A stretch of 64,000 nt of DNA from NCBI RefSeq assembly GCF_034929435.1, contig NZ_JAYFUM010000031.1, positions 9,901 through 73,900 of the forward strand. Direction: 5' to 3'. Origin of the DNA: Arcicella rigui (GTDB lineage Bacteria > Bacteroidota > Bacteroidia > Cytophagales > Spirosomataceae). Both the position numbers and the translations under genes were made by a program. The notes beneath the pieces were generated by a model. The model searched no databases and had not been told where the DNA came from. It saw only the letters and a list, made by a program, of their open reading frames with translations. This document shows, piece after piece, positions 26,645 through 34,279 of this stretch (position 1 is the first letter of the stretch; each line of letters starts with the position of its first letter).

Positions 26645-27412
26645 ATGAAGAAAAACGCATTTCTAACCCTTTTTATTCTATTGTTGTTCCTGAAGGGCAA
26701 TGCCCAAAGTGTTCGTTATGACCATCGTTATAACCAACTTTACGAGGGATTCTATAAAATAAGTATTGGGTTTAAGTTTTCTCCAGCACTAAGTATGAAT
26801 AGCCTTGATGCCTCTGGCGACTTCAAAGGCCTGCAAAGTGTTTCTTCAAAACTGGGCGGAAGTATTGGCCCTATCGCCGATTTGTATCTTAATGAAACTA
26901 CCGCACTGAGTACGGGTTTGCTCTATACTTTGAAAAGAGTCGATTACGCTTTGCCCGATACTATTAGTTTTTATAAACAAGAATTGTTTCATCAAAAACC
27001 TCTTTCTGCTGAGGAAAAAAGGAATATCAATGCGGCTTTCAACCTCCACTGTTTACAAATACCCCTTACTTTAAAAGTATTTAGCGATGGACTTTTATCT
27101 GATTGCCCTGCCTATTTACAGTTTGGCGGGATTTTTAATTTGAAAGTAAAAGAGTCTGCCATAAACAAAGGCAGTAATCCTATCGCTCAATATCAAGAGA
27201 GACTTCCAGAAGCTACTGCTGTTTTCAGACCTTACCATTTTAGTGTGATGATTGGCTTTGGGGGAGAAACTTGTTTAAAAGGAAGTAACGATTCTTTTTT
27301 CTTTGGGATGCAGTATCAAAAAGGTATTAGCAAAATCAATAATGTTGATTCTTTTAGTAACCTTATTACCAATAATGGGATGTTGATGTTGGATTTTGGG
27401 TTTAAGTTTTGA
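26645..27412 (+). CDS. Outer-membrane beta-barrel protein, PorT-like family
   Basis: The ATG at 26645 opens a signal peptide (MKKNAFLTLFILLLFLKGNA); 50 upstream codons are open but overlap gldB. The 255-residue mature protein alternates short amphipathic strands and turns and ends in an aromatic strand (LMLDFGFKF), the mark of an outer-membrane barrel of about eight strands. It resembles the large PorT-like family (outer-membrane beta-barrel domain) but I do not see enough to call it the type IX secretion protein PorT itself. A repeat array begins right after the stop. Confidence 0.75.
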   Translation: MKKNAFLTLFILLLFLKGNAQSVRYDHRYNQLYEGFYKISIGFKFSPALSMNSLDASGDFKGLQSVSSKLGGSIGPIADLYLNETTALSTGLLYTLKRVDYALPDTISFYKQELFHQKPLSAEEKRNINAAFNLHCLQIPLTLKVFSDGLLSDCPAYLQFGGIFNLKVKESAINKGSNPIAQYQERLPEATAVFRPYHFSVMIGFGGETCLKGSNDSFFFGMQYQKGISKINNVDSFSNLITNNGMLMLDFGFKF

Positions 27413-27415
27413 TTT

Positions 27416-27746
27416 TGGGGACTTTAGGACTTTGGACTTTAGGACTTGAGGATATTTAGAGACAAGACACAAGAAGCAAGATTTTTTTGTTTTGAGACTT
27501 TAGGAATTTGGACTTTAGGACTTGAAGATATTTAGAAGCAAGACATAAGAAGAAAGATTTATTTTGAGACTTTGGGACTTGAAGATTAAAGACGTAAGAA
27601 ATAAGTTTTTTGACTTTTGATTATTTGCTTTAAGATTTTTAGAGAATTGAGGTTTTTATAAACGAGTGTTGAGATTAATACCAAATGGCATTATCCTCAA
27701 CACTCAAAACAAATCCGAAATCCGACATCACAAATCCCAAATCAAT
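27416..27746. repeat. Word-repeat array (families B, C, D and E) beside the STAND module
   Basis: About 27416-27600 alternates GGACTTTAGGACTTTGG-type (family B) and AAGACACAAGAAGCAAGA-type (family C) words. A short hairpin follows (GAGTGTTGAG near 27664 with CTCAACACTC near 27697) and family E words up to the next stop codon at 27742. It marks the left border of the SIR2/TIR-nSTAND-WD40 locus. Confidence 0.75.
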
Positions 27747-30700
27747 CGATTCCATATTTCTTCTTTATCTCTTCATCCAAAGGCAAGAGGTATTTATCTC
27801 CAAAAACCTTTATCCATTCTTGTATTTCCTCAAATTTATAATCCAATGGCTCGCCATCGCCGTAACTCATTAAATTACCCTGCTGTGTTTGTAAATCTGT
27901 TTTAACAATGGCTTTACCAACGGTGACATAGAGATAGCGATTGTCTATAATTTGTGCTTGGGTTGGCACTTTATTTAACCATAAAGTTTGGATTAATTTG
28001 CCTGTGGCTATTTCGTAGGTTTTTACTTTGTGTTTAGTGATGATACTTAGAATTTTATTGTCTTCTGAAAAATTGACCGAACTTATCTCTTTTTCTTCAT
28101 TTAAAAAGTCCGCTTGTTTTCCACTTGCCAATGACCAGACTTTGTAATTTAGATTCTCATCTGTTGTGATGAGCCATTTACTATCTTGCGAAAAAGTAGC
28201 TTCACTAATATTTTTTTCATCTTTTAAAAAGTCATAATATTTTCCTGTTTCTACAGACCAGACTTTGGAATTAAAATTCACATCTGTTGTGATGAGCCAT
28301 TTACTATCTTGCGAAAAAGTAGCTGTGTAAATCTTTTTTTCATCTTTTAAAAAGTCATAATATTTTCCTGTTGCTACTGACCAGACTTTGGAATTACGAT
28401 TCACATCTTTTGTGATGAGCCATTTACTATCTTGCGAAAAAGTAGCTTCGCTAATCTTTTTTTCATCTTTTAAAAAGTCATAATATTTTCCTGTTTCTAC
28501 TGACCAGACTTTGGCATTACGATTCACATCTCTTATGATGAGCCATTTACTATCTTGCGAAAAAGTAGCTGTGTAAATATTTTTTTCATCTTTTAAAAAG
28601 TCTGGATATTTTCCTGTTTCTACTGACCAGACTTTGGCATTACGATTCACATCTCTTATGATGAGCCATTTACTATCTTGCGAAAAAGTAGCTTCGCTAA
28701 TCTTTTTTTCATCTTTTAAAAAGTCATAATATTTTCCTGTTTCTACAGACCAGACTTTGGCATTACGATTCAAATCTTTTGTGATGAGCCATTTACTATC
28801 TTGGGAAAAAGTAGCTGTGTAAATATTTTTTTCATCTTTTAAAAAGTCATAATATTTTCCTGTTTCTACAGACCAGACTTTGGAATTATCATTCAGATCT
28901 GTTGTGATGAGCCATTTACTATCTTGCGAAAAAGTAGCGGAGCGAATCGTTTTTTCTTCATTTAAAAAGTCATAATATTTTCCCGTTGCTACTGACCAGA
29001 CTTTGGAATTATCATTCCCATCTGTAGTGATGAGCCATTGACTATCGGGAGAAAATAAGAAAATATTCACTTCTTGCAGAAAAGTGGGAATTATATCCAT
29101 TTTAACTTCCCATAATTTGTAAATATTATTCTCATTTAAGGTTATTAACCATTGATTGTCTGGGGAAAAGGTGACCTCTTGAATACCTTTCTCTTCTTGT
29201 AAAAAATCTGGAGTTTTACCAGTTTTCACTTCCCAAAATTTGTAAATATTATACACATCTTTAGTTATTAACCATTGATTGTCTGGGGAAAAGGTCACTT
29301 CTTTAATGCCTTTTTCTTCTTTTAAAAAATCTGGAGTTTTACCAGTTTTCACTTCCCAAAATTTGTAAATACTATTCTCATCTTTAGTTATTAACCATTG
29401 ATTGTCTGGGGAAAAGGTCACTTCTATAATGCCTTTTTCTTCTTTTAAAAAGTCTTGAACTTTACCAGTTTTTACTTCCCAAACTTTGTAAATATTATTC
29501 TCATTTAAGGTTATTAACCATTGATTGTCTGGGGATAAGGTCACTTCTATAATGCCTTTTTCTTCTTTTAAAAAGTCTTGAACTTTACCAGTTTTCACTT
29601 CCCAAAATTTGTAAATATTATTCTCATTTAAGGTTATTAACCATTGATTGTCTGGGGAAAAGGTCACTTCTATAATGCCTTTTTCTTCTTTTAAAAAGTC
29701 TTGAACTTTACCAGTTTTCACTTCCCAAAATTTGTAAATACTATTCTCATTTTTAGTTATTAACCATTGATTGTCTGGGGATAAGGTCACTTCTTTAATG
29801 CCTTTTTCTTCTTTTAAAAAATCTGGAGTTTTACCAGTTTTTACTTCCCAAACTTTGTAAATATTATTCTCATTTAAGGTTATTAACCATTGATAATCTG
29901 GAGAAAAAGCGACTTCTTGAATACCTTGTTCTTCTTTTAAAAAATCTGGAAATTTACCAGTTTTAACTTCCCATAATTTGTAAATATTATTCTCATTTAA
30001 GGTTATTAACCATTGATTGTCTGGGGAAAAGGTGACCTCTTGAATACCTTGTTCTTCTTTTAAAAAATCATACTTCTTACCACTTTTCACCCCCCATACT
30101 TTGTAAATATTATTCTCATCTTTAGTTATTAACCATTGAGTATCTGGGGAAAAGATAACTTCTATAATACCTTTTTCTTCTTTTAAGAAATCATACATCT
30201 TACCACTTTTTACCTCCCATACTTTGTGAATGTTATTTGCATCATTTGTAACTAACCATTGATTGTCTGGAGAAAAAGTGACTTCTTGAATACCTTGTTC
30301 TTCTTTTAAAAAATCATACTTCTTACCACTTTTCACCCCCCATACTTTGTAAATATTATTCTCATCTTTAGTTATTAACCATTGAGTATCTGGGGAAAAG
30401 ATAACTTCTATAATGCCTTTTTCTTCTTTTAAGAAATCATACTTCTTACCACTTTTTACCTCCCATACTTTGTAAATATTATTCTCATCTTTAGTTATTA
30501 ACAATTGAGTGTCTGGAGAAAAGCTAACTTCTACAATACTCTGATTAAATCTTTTCTTCTCTCTCCATTGATGAGTATTACTTTGTTGAAAGATTGCTTT
30601 ACTTTCCTCCCTAATATTATTTATTGTATTTGAATCTTTTGTTTTTTTTGAGGCTTTTTCTAATAATCTTAACCCTTGTATAGGATTTAATTTACTTGCT

Positions 30701-31071
30701 TGTGTCGTCCAAAATAGAGCTTTTGCATTGTTGTTGGCTAAGTTTGCTTTTTGTTCATTATTTTTTGATTCTATTTCTGCTTTTTTTGCTCTTTTTTCAT
30801 AGGCAATGGCATCTTTTTTCTGCTCAACAATAGCATTAAATACCTTTTCAATACTTTTATCTACAATTGTATGTTTAGCATTATCAGTCCCAGCCAAAAT
30901 ACGGGCTATATTATAGCTTTGTATGGCTTCTATGGTTTTGCCTTCTTTAAAAAGCTTATCGGCTAATTGTATTTTATGTTCAAAGCTAATTTTGTTAGGC
31001 TTTTTACTTGGCTTTTGTGCCAATACAGCCATGTTGAGCAATATGCTTAGGATTATCAAGGCTATTCTCAT
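27742..31071 (-). CDS. Secreted WD40-type repeat protein of the STAND module
   Basis: 1109 residues. Signal peptide MRIALIILSILLNMAVLAQ; then a TPR-like pair of helices (about 30-65), a charged coiled coil (about 75-115) and a helical link (115-175) like that seen between ATPase and propeller in fused STAND-WD40 proteins. From about residue 183 come 21 repeats of 41 residues: the first 12 of type FSPDNQWLITxxENxxYKVW, the next eight of type FSQDSKWLITxDxNxNxKVW, and one degenerate. Twenty-one blades equal three seven-bladed propellers. Repeats 2 and 4 are identical in protein. The ATG overlaps the ATPase stop by 4 bp. Predicted role: periplasmic sensor. Confidence 0.88.
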   Translation of the reverse strand: MRIALIILSILLNMAVLAQKPSKKPNKISFEHKIQLADKLFKEGKTIEAIQSYNIARILAGTDNAKHTIVDKSIEKVFNAIVEQKKDAIAYEKRAKKAEIESKNNEQKANLANNNAKALFWTTQASKLNPIQGLRLLEKASKKTKDSNTINNIREESKAIFQQSNTHQWREKKRFNQSIVEVSFSPDTQLLITKDENNIYKVWEVKSGKKYDFLKEEKGIIEVIFSPDTQWLITKDENNIYKVWGVKSGKKYDFLKEEQGIQEVTFSPDNQWLVTNDANNIHKVWEVKSGKMYDFLKEEKGIIEVIFSPDTQWLITKDENNIYKVWGVKSGKKYDFLKEEQGIQEVTFSPDNQWLITLNENNIYKLWEVKTGKFPDFLKEEQGIQEVAFSPDYQWLITLNENNIYKVWEVKTGKTPDFLKEEKGIKEVTLSPDNQWLITKNENSIYKFWEVKTGKVQDFLKEEKGIIEVTFSPDNQWLITLNENNIYKFWEVKTGKVQDFLKEEKGIIEVTLSPDNQWLITLNENNIYKVWEVKTGKVQDFLKEEKGIIEVTFSPDNQWLITKDENSIYKFWEVKTGKTPDFLKEEKGIKEVTFSPDNQWLITKDVYNIYKFWEVKTGKTPDFLQEEKGIQEVTFSPDNQWLITLNENNIYKLWEVKMDIIPTFLQEVNIFLFSPDSQWLITTDGNDNSKVWSVATGKYYDFLNEEKTIRSATFSQDSKWLITTDLNDNSKVWSVETGKYYDFLKDEKNIYTATFSQDSKWLITKDLNRNAKVWSVETGKYYDFLKDEKKISEATFSQDSKWLIIRDVNRNAKVWSVETGKYPDFLKDEKNIYTATFSQDSKWLIIRDVNRNAKVWSVETGKYYDFLKDEKKISEATFSQDSKWLITKDVNRNSKVWSVATGKYYDFLKDEKKIYTATFSQDSKWLITTDVNFNSKVWSVETGKYYDFLKDEKNISEATFSQDSKWLITTDENLNYKVWSLASGKQADFLNEEKEISSVNFSEDNKILSIITKHKVKTYEIATGKLIQTLWLNKVPTQAQIIDNRYLYVTVGKAIVKTDLQTQQGNLMSYGDGEPLDYKFEEIQEWIKVFGDKYLLPLDEEIKKKYGID
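28060..30525 (-). repeat. Coding tandem array, 123-bp WD40-type units
   Basis: About 20 units of 123 bp plus a degenerate one, nearly alike at the DNA level. A two-unit (246-bp) block near 30050-30180 recurs almost exactly near 30296-30430, showing recent duplication. Differences cluster at few codons in each unit. The array would be prone to slippage and to misassembly. Confidence 0.9.
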
Positions 31072-32630
31072 TTTTTTAATAATTTTTGTAGTTCACTTTT
31101 TAGCTCTGTGGCTATGCTATCAGTTTCGGGTATTTTTTCTAATATTACGCTGGCAGATTCATAATAATATTGGGCTGTCATAGTATCCTTATTTCGCAAA
31201 ATATTATCGCCATTGTCTTTTACGGTTTGGGCTTGTTGGTAATACAATTGGTATAATGCTTCTTGGGCTTCTTCTTTTGCTTGTTCTGCCTTTTGTGTCA
31301 AACGCAGTACATAAAAAATAATGAATAAAAATGCCAAAGCAATCGCTCCTACAATGGCAATGTTTTTACGCAATCGTTTTTGCTTTTCTTCTTGTTCTCT
31401 AATCTTAGCAAATTCTAAAATTGGTTCTATCAAGGTATCATGTCCAATTTCATAAATAAAGCGTCCTGCGGTGTCTCTTTCTTTGCGGAGGAGGGTGCTT
31501 TTTTCTAATTGCTCCAGCATAATATCTGTTAAATGGTACTCTTGTTTGAGGTGGTCGCCTGCAAAAGGGATACGCTGGTTGTTTTGGATAAACTTTTCCT
31601 CAATCGTTTGGCTGACAATGGCTTTTTCTTCTTTGCTAAGTTTATTAAGGCTTGTTTGATAAAAGTCTTTGAAAATATCCTTGATATTCCCCAAAAGTTC
31701 TAATGTAATGGGCTTCCCTTCCAATTTAGGCACTTTATGCTCTTCTATAAAGCGGAGGATAATCTGCAAAGTGGCAGTTTCTATTTTATCATCATAGCTA
31801 TTTTTTACTCTGTTGATAATGGCATCTATTACAGCGTTTTCATAGCGAAAAGTGGGGTTGATAAATTCTTCCCCTTGTAATTGAGCAGGTTTGATAATGG
31901 CTTGTCTGGCTTCGCTTTCAGTAAGGGCATCTAATTCATAATTGAATTTTAGGATATTAGGCAAATATTTGGCAAGACGATTCAACAAAGACATCCTGTC
32001 TGAGCGAATAGAAAAAACAATTTTTATATCAGGTTTCGTAAAAATAAAGTTGGTTTGCTGATTATCAAGTTGTGTAAAGTATTCTCGTTTACTCAAAAAG
32101 TCGGGCATTCTCTGATACAACAATAAGTTTAATTCCGCAGCAAATGCTTCTATTTCTTGTTCAGAATAGGTAAAAAGTTCTTCGAATTGGTCAAAGAATA
32201 AAATAATAGGAGCTTCTGGCTGTTGAATTTGATGTTGCTTTATCCAATACCACAAAAGCCCCCTTGGATAAGCATTCTTTTTAAAATCTTGCATCCAAGC
32301 CAATTCTTCTGTATTTGTCGAAAGTGCTGTTATAAAAGTATTAAGGGGAGATTTTGAAAAAGCATCAATGCTTTGTTCTTTGTTGTACAAGCGGATAGAG
32401 AAGTGTTTGGGTTTCTCAAAGCTCTCTTGCTCCAACATCGGAATGATACCTGCATTGATTAATGAACTTTTACCATAACCACTCTTTCCATACAATACTA
32501 CGATTTGTCTGGCTAAAATAAGCTGATAAAGATTTTCCCTATCTTGTTCACGTCCCATAAACAAGTGAGCTTGCTCAGTAGTAAAAGAGTTTGCTCCGGG
32601 ATAGCGATAGATGTTTTTTGCTTTAGACAT
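31068..32630 (-). CDS. nSTAND-type ATPase with a membrane span
   Basis: 520 residues. A short N-terminal lead (YPGANSFTTEQAHLFMGRE) is typical of nSTAND1 ATPases. Walker A is GKSGYGKSS (48-56), Walker B is ILFFDQFEELF (143-153), and a sensor-like RSDRM sits near 210. A winged-helix-like part (about 370-410) is followed by one membrane span (about 423-443) and a C-terminal coiled coil with a TPR-like end. The ATPase is thus cytoplasmic and the tail periplasmic. Such proteins oligomerise on ligand recognition and switch on an attached effector. Start overlaps the TIR gene by 8 bp, stop overlaps the WD40 gene by 4 bp. Confidence 0.88.
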   Translation of the reverse strand: MSKAKNIYRYPGANSFTTEQAHLFMGREQDRENLYQLILARQIVVLYGKSGYGKSSLINAGIIPMLEQESFEKPKHFSIRLYNKEQSIDAFSKSPLNTFITALSTNTEELAWMQDFKKNAYPRGLLWYWIKQHQIQQPEAPIILFFDQFEELFTYSEQEIEAFAAELNLLLYQRMPDFLSKREYFTQLDNQQTNFIFTKPDIKIVFSIRSDRMSLLNRLAKYLPNILKFNYELDALTESEARQAIIKPAQLQGEEFINPTFRYENAVIDAIINRVKNSYDDKIETATLQIILRFIEEHKVPKLEGKPITLELLGNIKDIFKDFYQTSLNKLSKEEKAIVSQTIEEKFIQNNQRIPFAGDHLKQEYHLTDIMLEQLEKSTLLRKERDTAGRFIYEIGHDTLIEPILEFAKIREQEEKQKRLRKNIAIVGAIALAFLFIIFYVLRLTQKAEQAKEEAQEALYQLYYQQAQTVKDNGDNILRNKDTMTAQYYYESASVILEKIPETDSIATELKSELQKLLKK

Positions 32631-34101
32631 TGCCTGCTTGATAGGTTTTGATAGAGCTGATAATTTGTTTTAAACCAATTTCATAATTGTTCCCACGCAA
32701 ATCGCCTCTGTTCTTTTTTCTAAACTCAGCAATAGTTTTATCATAGTTATTCTTTAATTCTAAAATTCGTTGGTACTGAGCTTGTAAATCTTCAAAGCTT
32801 TCTCCCTTATCAAGTCTTTCACCAATTTCAGTTTTTAGCTTTCCAAGTTGACTTTCAAACTTATTCATGGCTTGGGTTCTAAATTCATTATTATTTAAAA
32901 CGTCATCTATTTCACAAGGCAACACTACTTTGCCTGTGATTTCAGCTAAAGTAAAGGCTTTGATAGATTCCTGAGCCACCCAAGCAGAACTCAGAAAGTT
33001 TTCTGAAATCAATTGTAAGACAAATTCAGCTTTATTGATACTTTGATTAATAAAAGTCGGAATATCAAAACCGATAGGATTATCGCTATCAATAATAATT
33101 TCAATACCTATTTTTTCTAAATCATCTTTTAGTCGGTTTGCTAAAGCTTTATCGGCATGATTATATGATATAAAAACTTTTGTATTGATAAGATTTGTGG
33201 TCTCTGAAGTAGTTCTTAATAATCCCTCTTGTTGACAGACTTGATAAAGTTCGTTGAGTAATTGAATAGGTTTTTGTTCATCAAATATCAAATTGAATCT
33301 TTTTTTGGCTAATTCTTCCATCTTATTTTCTTTCATATTCACAAAGGCAAGTTTTTTCCCTTTTACAGAACCTAAAGAAAAAAGTAATCTAATCAATAAT
33401 TGGATATACCACTTTTCAAGTCGAACACCCAGAAATAAAATCATAGAAGCTTCTTTCAAGGTATTTATTACATGAGTGGGTAAGGCGGGTTCATCTTTAA
33501 AAATCTGATTGAAAAAATCAAACCAATGGTCAAATGTAAAGGTTGAATCTTTTTCTTCTAAATCTCCTAAGAGTTTATACAATAAGGGTTTTTCCCAAGT
33601 GGGTTTTGCAGCAATAGCAGGTACTTCTTTGTTTAATCTTGAATACCTACTTAGCATATAACCGTTGGGGTTATTCTGAAAGGTTTTATCAAAAGACTTT
33701 TCAAGATGTGTATCTGGCAAAAGCGATAAAACAAGTGGAAAAGGTATTTGAGAAATTTTGGCAAAGGGCTGTTCCCAGTCTTTTGTCTGCTTAAAATACC
33801 ATTTTACAAAATTATAAAGATGATTCTCATCATCATTTAAGTTATTGGTCAGCAGATTCTCTTTTAAAAATGGGTATTCAAAAAATTGTATCGGATGAAT
33901 AGTAAGCCCGTCTTTATCAAGTTCTTCATCTAAACCATTCGTATTGTAGTAATGATAAGCCATTTCGAGTGACTTATCAAAATCCTGTGGAGTATCCCCC
34001 GAAAAGATTTGATGATTAAAGGAGCAAATTTCTGGGCCAAGAACAAGGATACATTTTTTGGCTTTAATGGCTTCAACTATCTTAGGAACATTAAGACTCA
34101 T
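32623..34101 (-). CDS. SIR2-like and TIR domain protein, predicted effector
   Basis: 492 residues, no signal or membrane span. N-terminal part (about 1-290) has SIR2-like landmarks: VLGPEICS (20-27) for the nucleotide loop, LSLLPDTHLE (124-133) where a TTNYD-type motif is expected, YKLLGD (174-179) where LHG is expected, and MILFLGVRLEKW (219-230). The catalytic Asn and His appear lost. The C-terminal part (307-470) is a TIR domain: TKVFISYNHAD, then SENFLSSAWVAQES with the likely NADase Glu378. First gene of the three-gene unit. Probably an NAD-cleaving effector; the SIR2-like part may bind a ligand or serve as scaffold. Confidence 0.82.
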   Translation of the reverse strand: MSLNVPKIVEAIKAKKCILVLGPEICSFNHQIFSGDTPQDFDKSLEMAYHYYNTNGLDEELDKDGLTIHPIQFFEYPFLKENLLTNNLNDDENHLYNFVKWYFKQTKDWEQPFAKISQIPFPLVLSLLPDTHLEKSFDKTFQNNPNGYMLSRYSRLNKEVPAIAAKPTWEKPLLYKLLGDLEEKDSTFTFDHWFDFFNQIFKDEPALPTHVINTLKEASMILFLGVRLEKWYIQLLIRLLFSLGSVKGKKLAFVNMKENKMEELAKKRFNLIFDEQKPIQLLNELYQVCQQEGLLRTTSETTNLINTKVFISYNHADKALANRLKDDLEKIGIEIIIDSDNPIGFDIPTFINQSINKAEFVLQLISENFLSSAWVAQESIKAFTLAEITGKVVLPCEIDDVLNNNEFRTQAMNKFESQLGKLKTEIGERLDKGESFEDLQAQYQRILELKNNYDKTIAEFRKKNRGDLRGNNYEIGLKQIISSIKTYQAGNV

Positions 34102-34196
34102 TATAATATTTGATTAGCGGATGATTAGCAGATGAATCTACAAAAATGATTTTTCAAATAAAATAATATTGTCTTAATTTTATTAAACGGTAAACC

Positions 34197-34279
34197 GTAG
34201 CACGAGTTTCCAACTCGTGAGTGTTAAGGGCTTGCAAATCAATCTATTTTTTTCCTGACGGGTTGGAAACCCGTGTTAC
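34197..34279. repeat. REP/BIME-like element, copy 2
   Basis: GTAG plus a perfect hairpin (CACGAGTT, TCC, AACTCGTG) at 34197-34219, an AT-rich middle, and an inverted unit (ACGGGTT-type) ending at 34279. The inverted unit supplies the TAA stop codon (34276-34278) of the neighbouring minus-strand gene. It borders the STAND module on its upstream side. Confidence 0.85.

Noticed and set aside
26645..27412. PorT of the type IX secretion system
   Set aside because: It is a beta-barrel of the PorT-like superfamily only; no T9SS-specific segments were recognised.
28060..30525. Regular repeats that could be read as a CRISPR array
   Set aside because: The unit is 123 bp, wholly coding, in frame with a 1109-residue protein, and has no unique spacers.
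27742..34101. The locus as a Thoeris system
   Set aside because: Thoeris pairs a stand-alone SIR2 effector (ThsA) with TIR proteins; here SIR2-like and TIR parts are fused and are accompanied by an nSTAND ATPase and WD40 protein.
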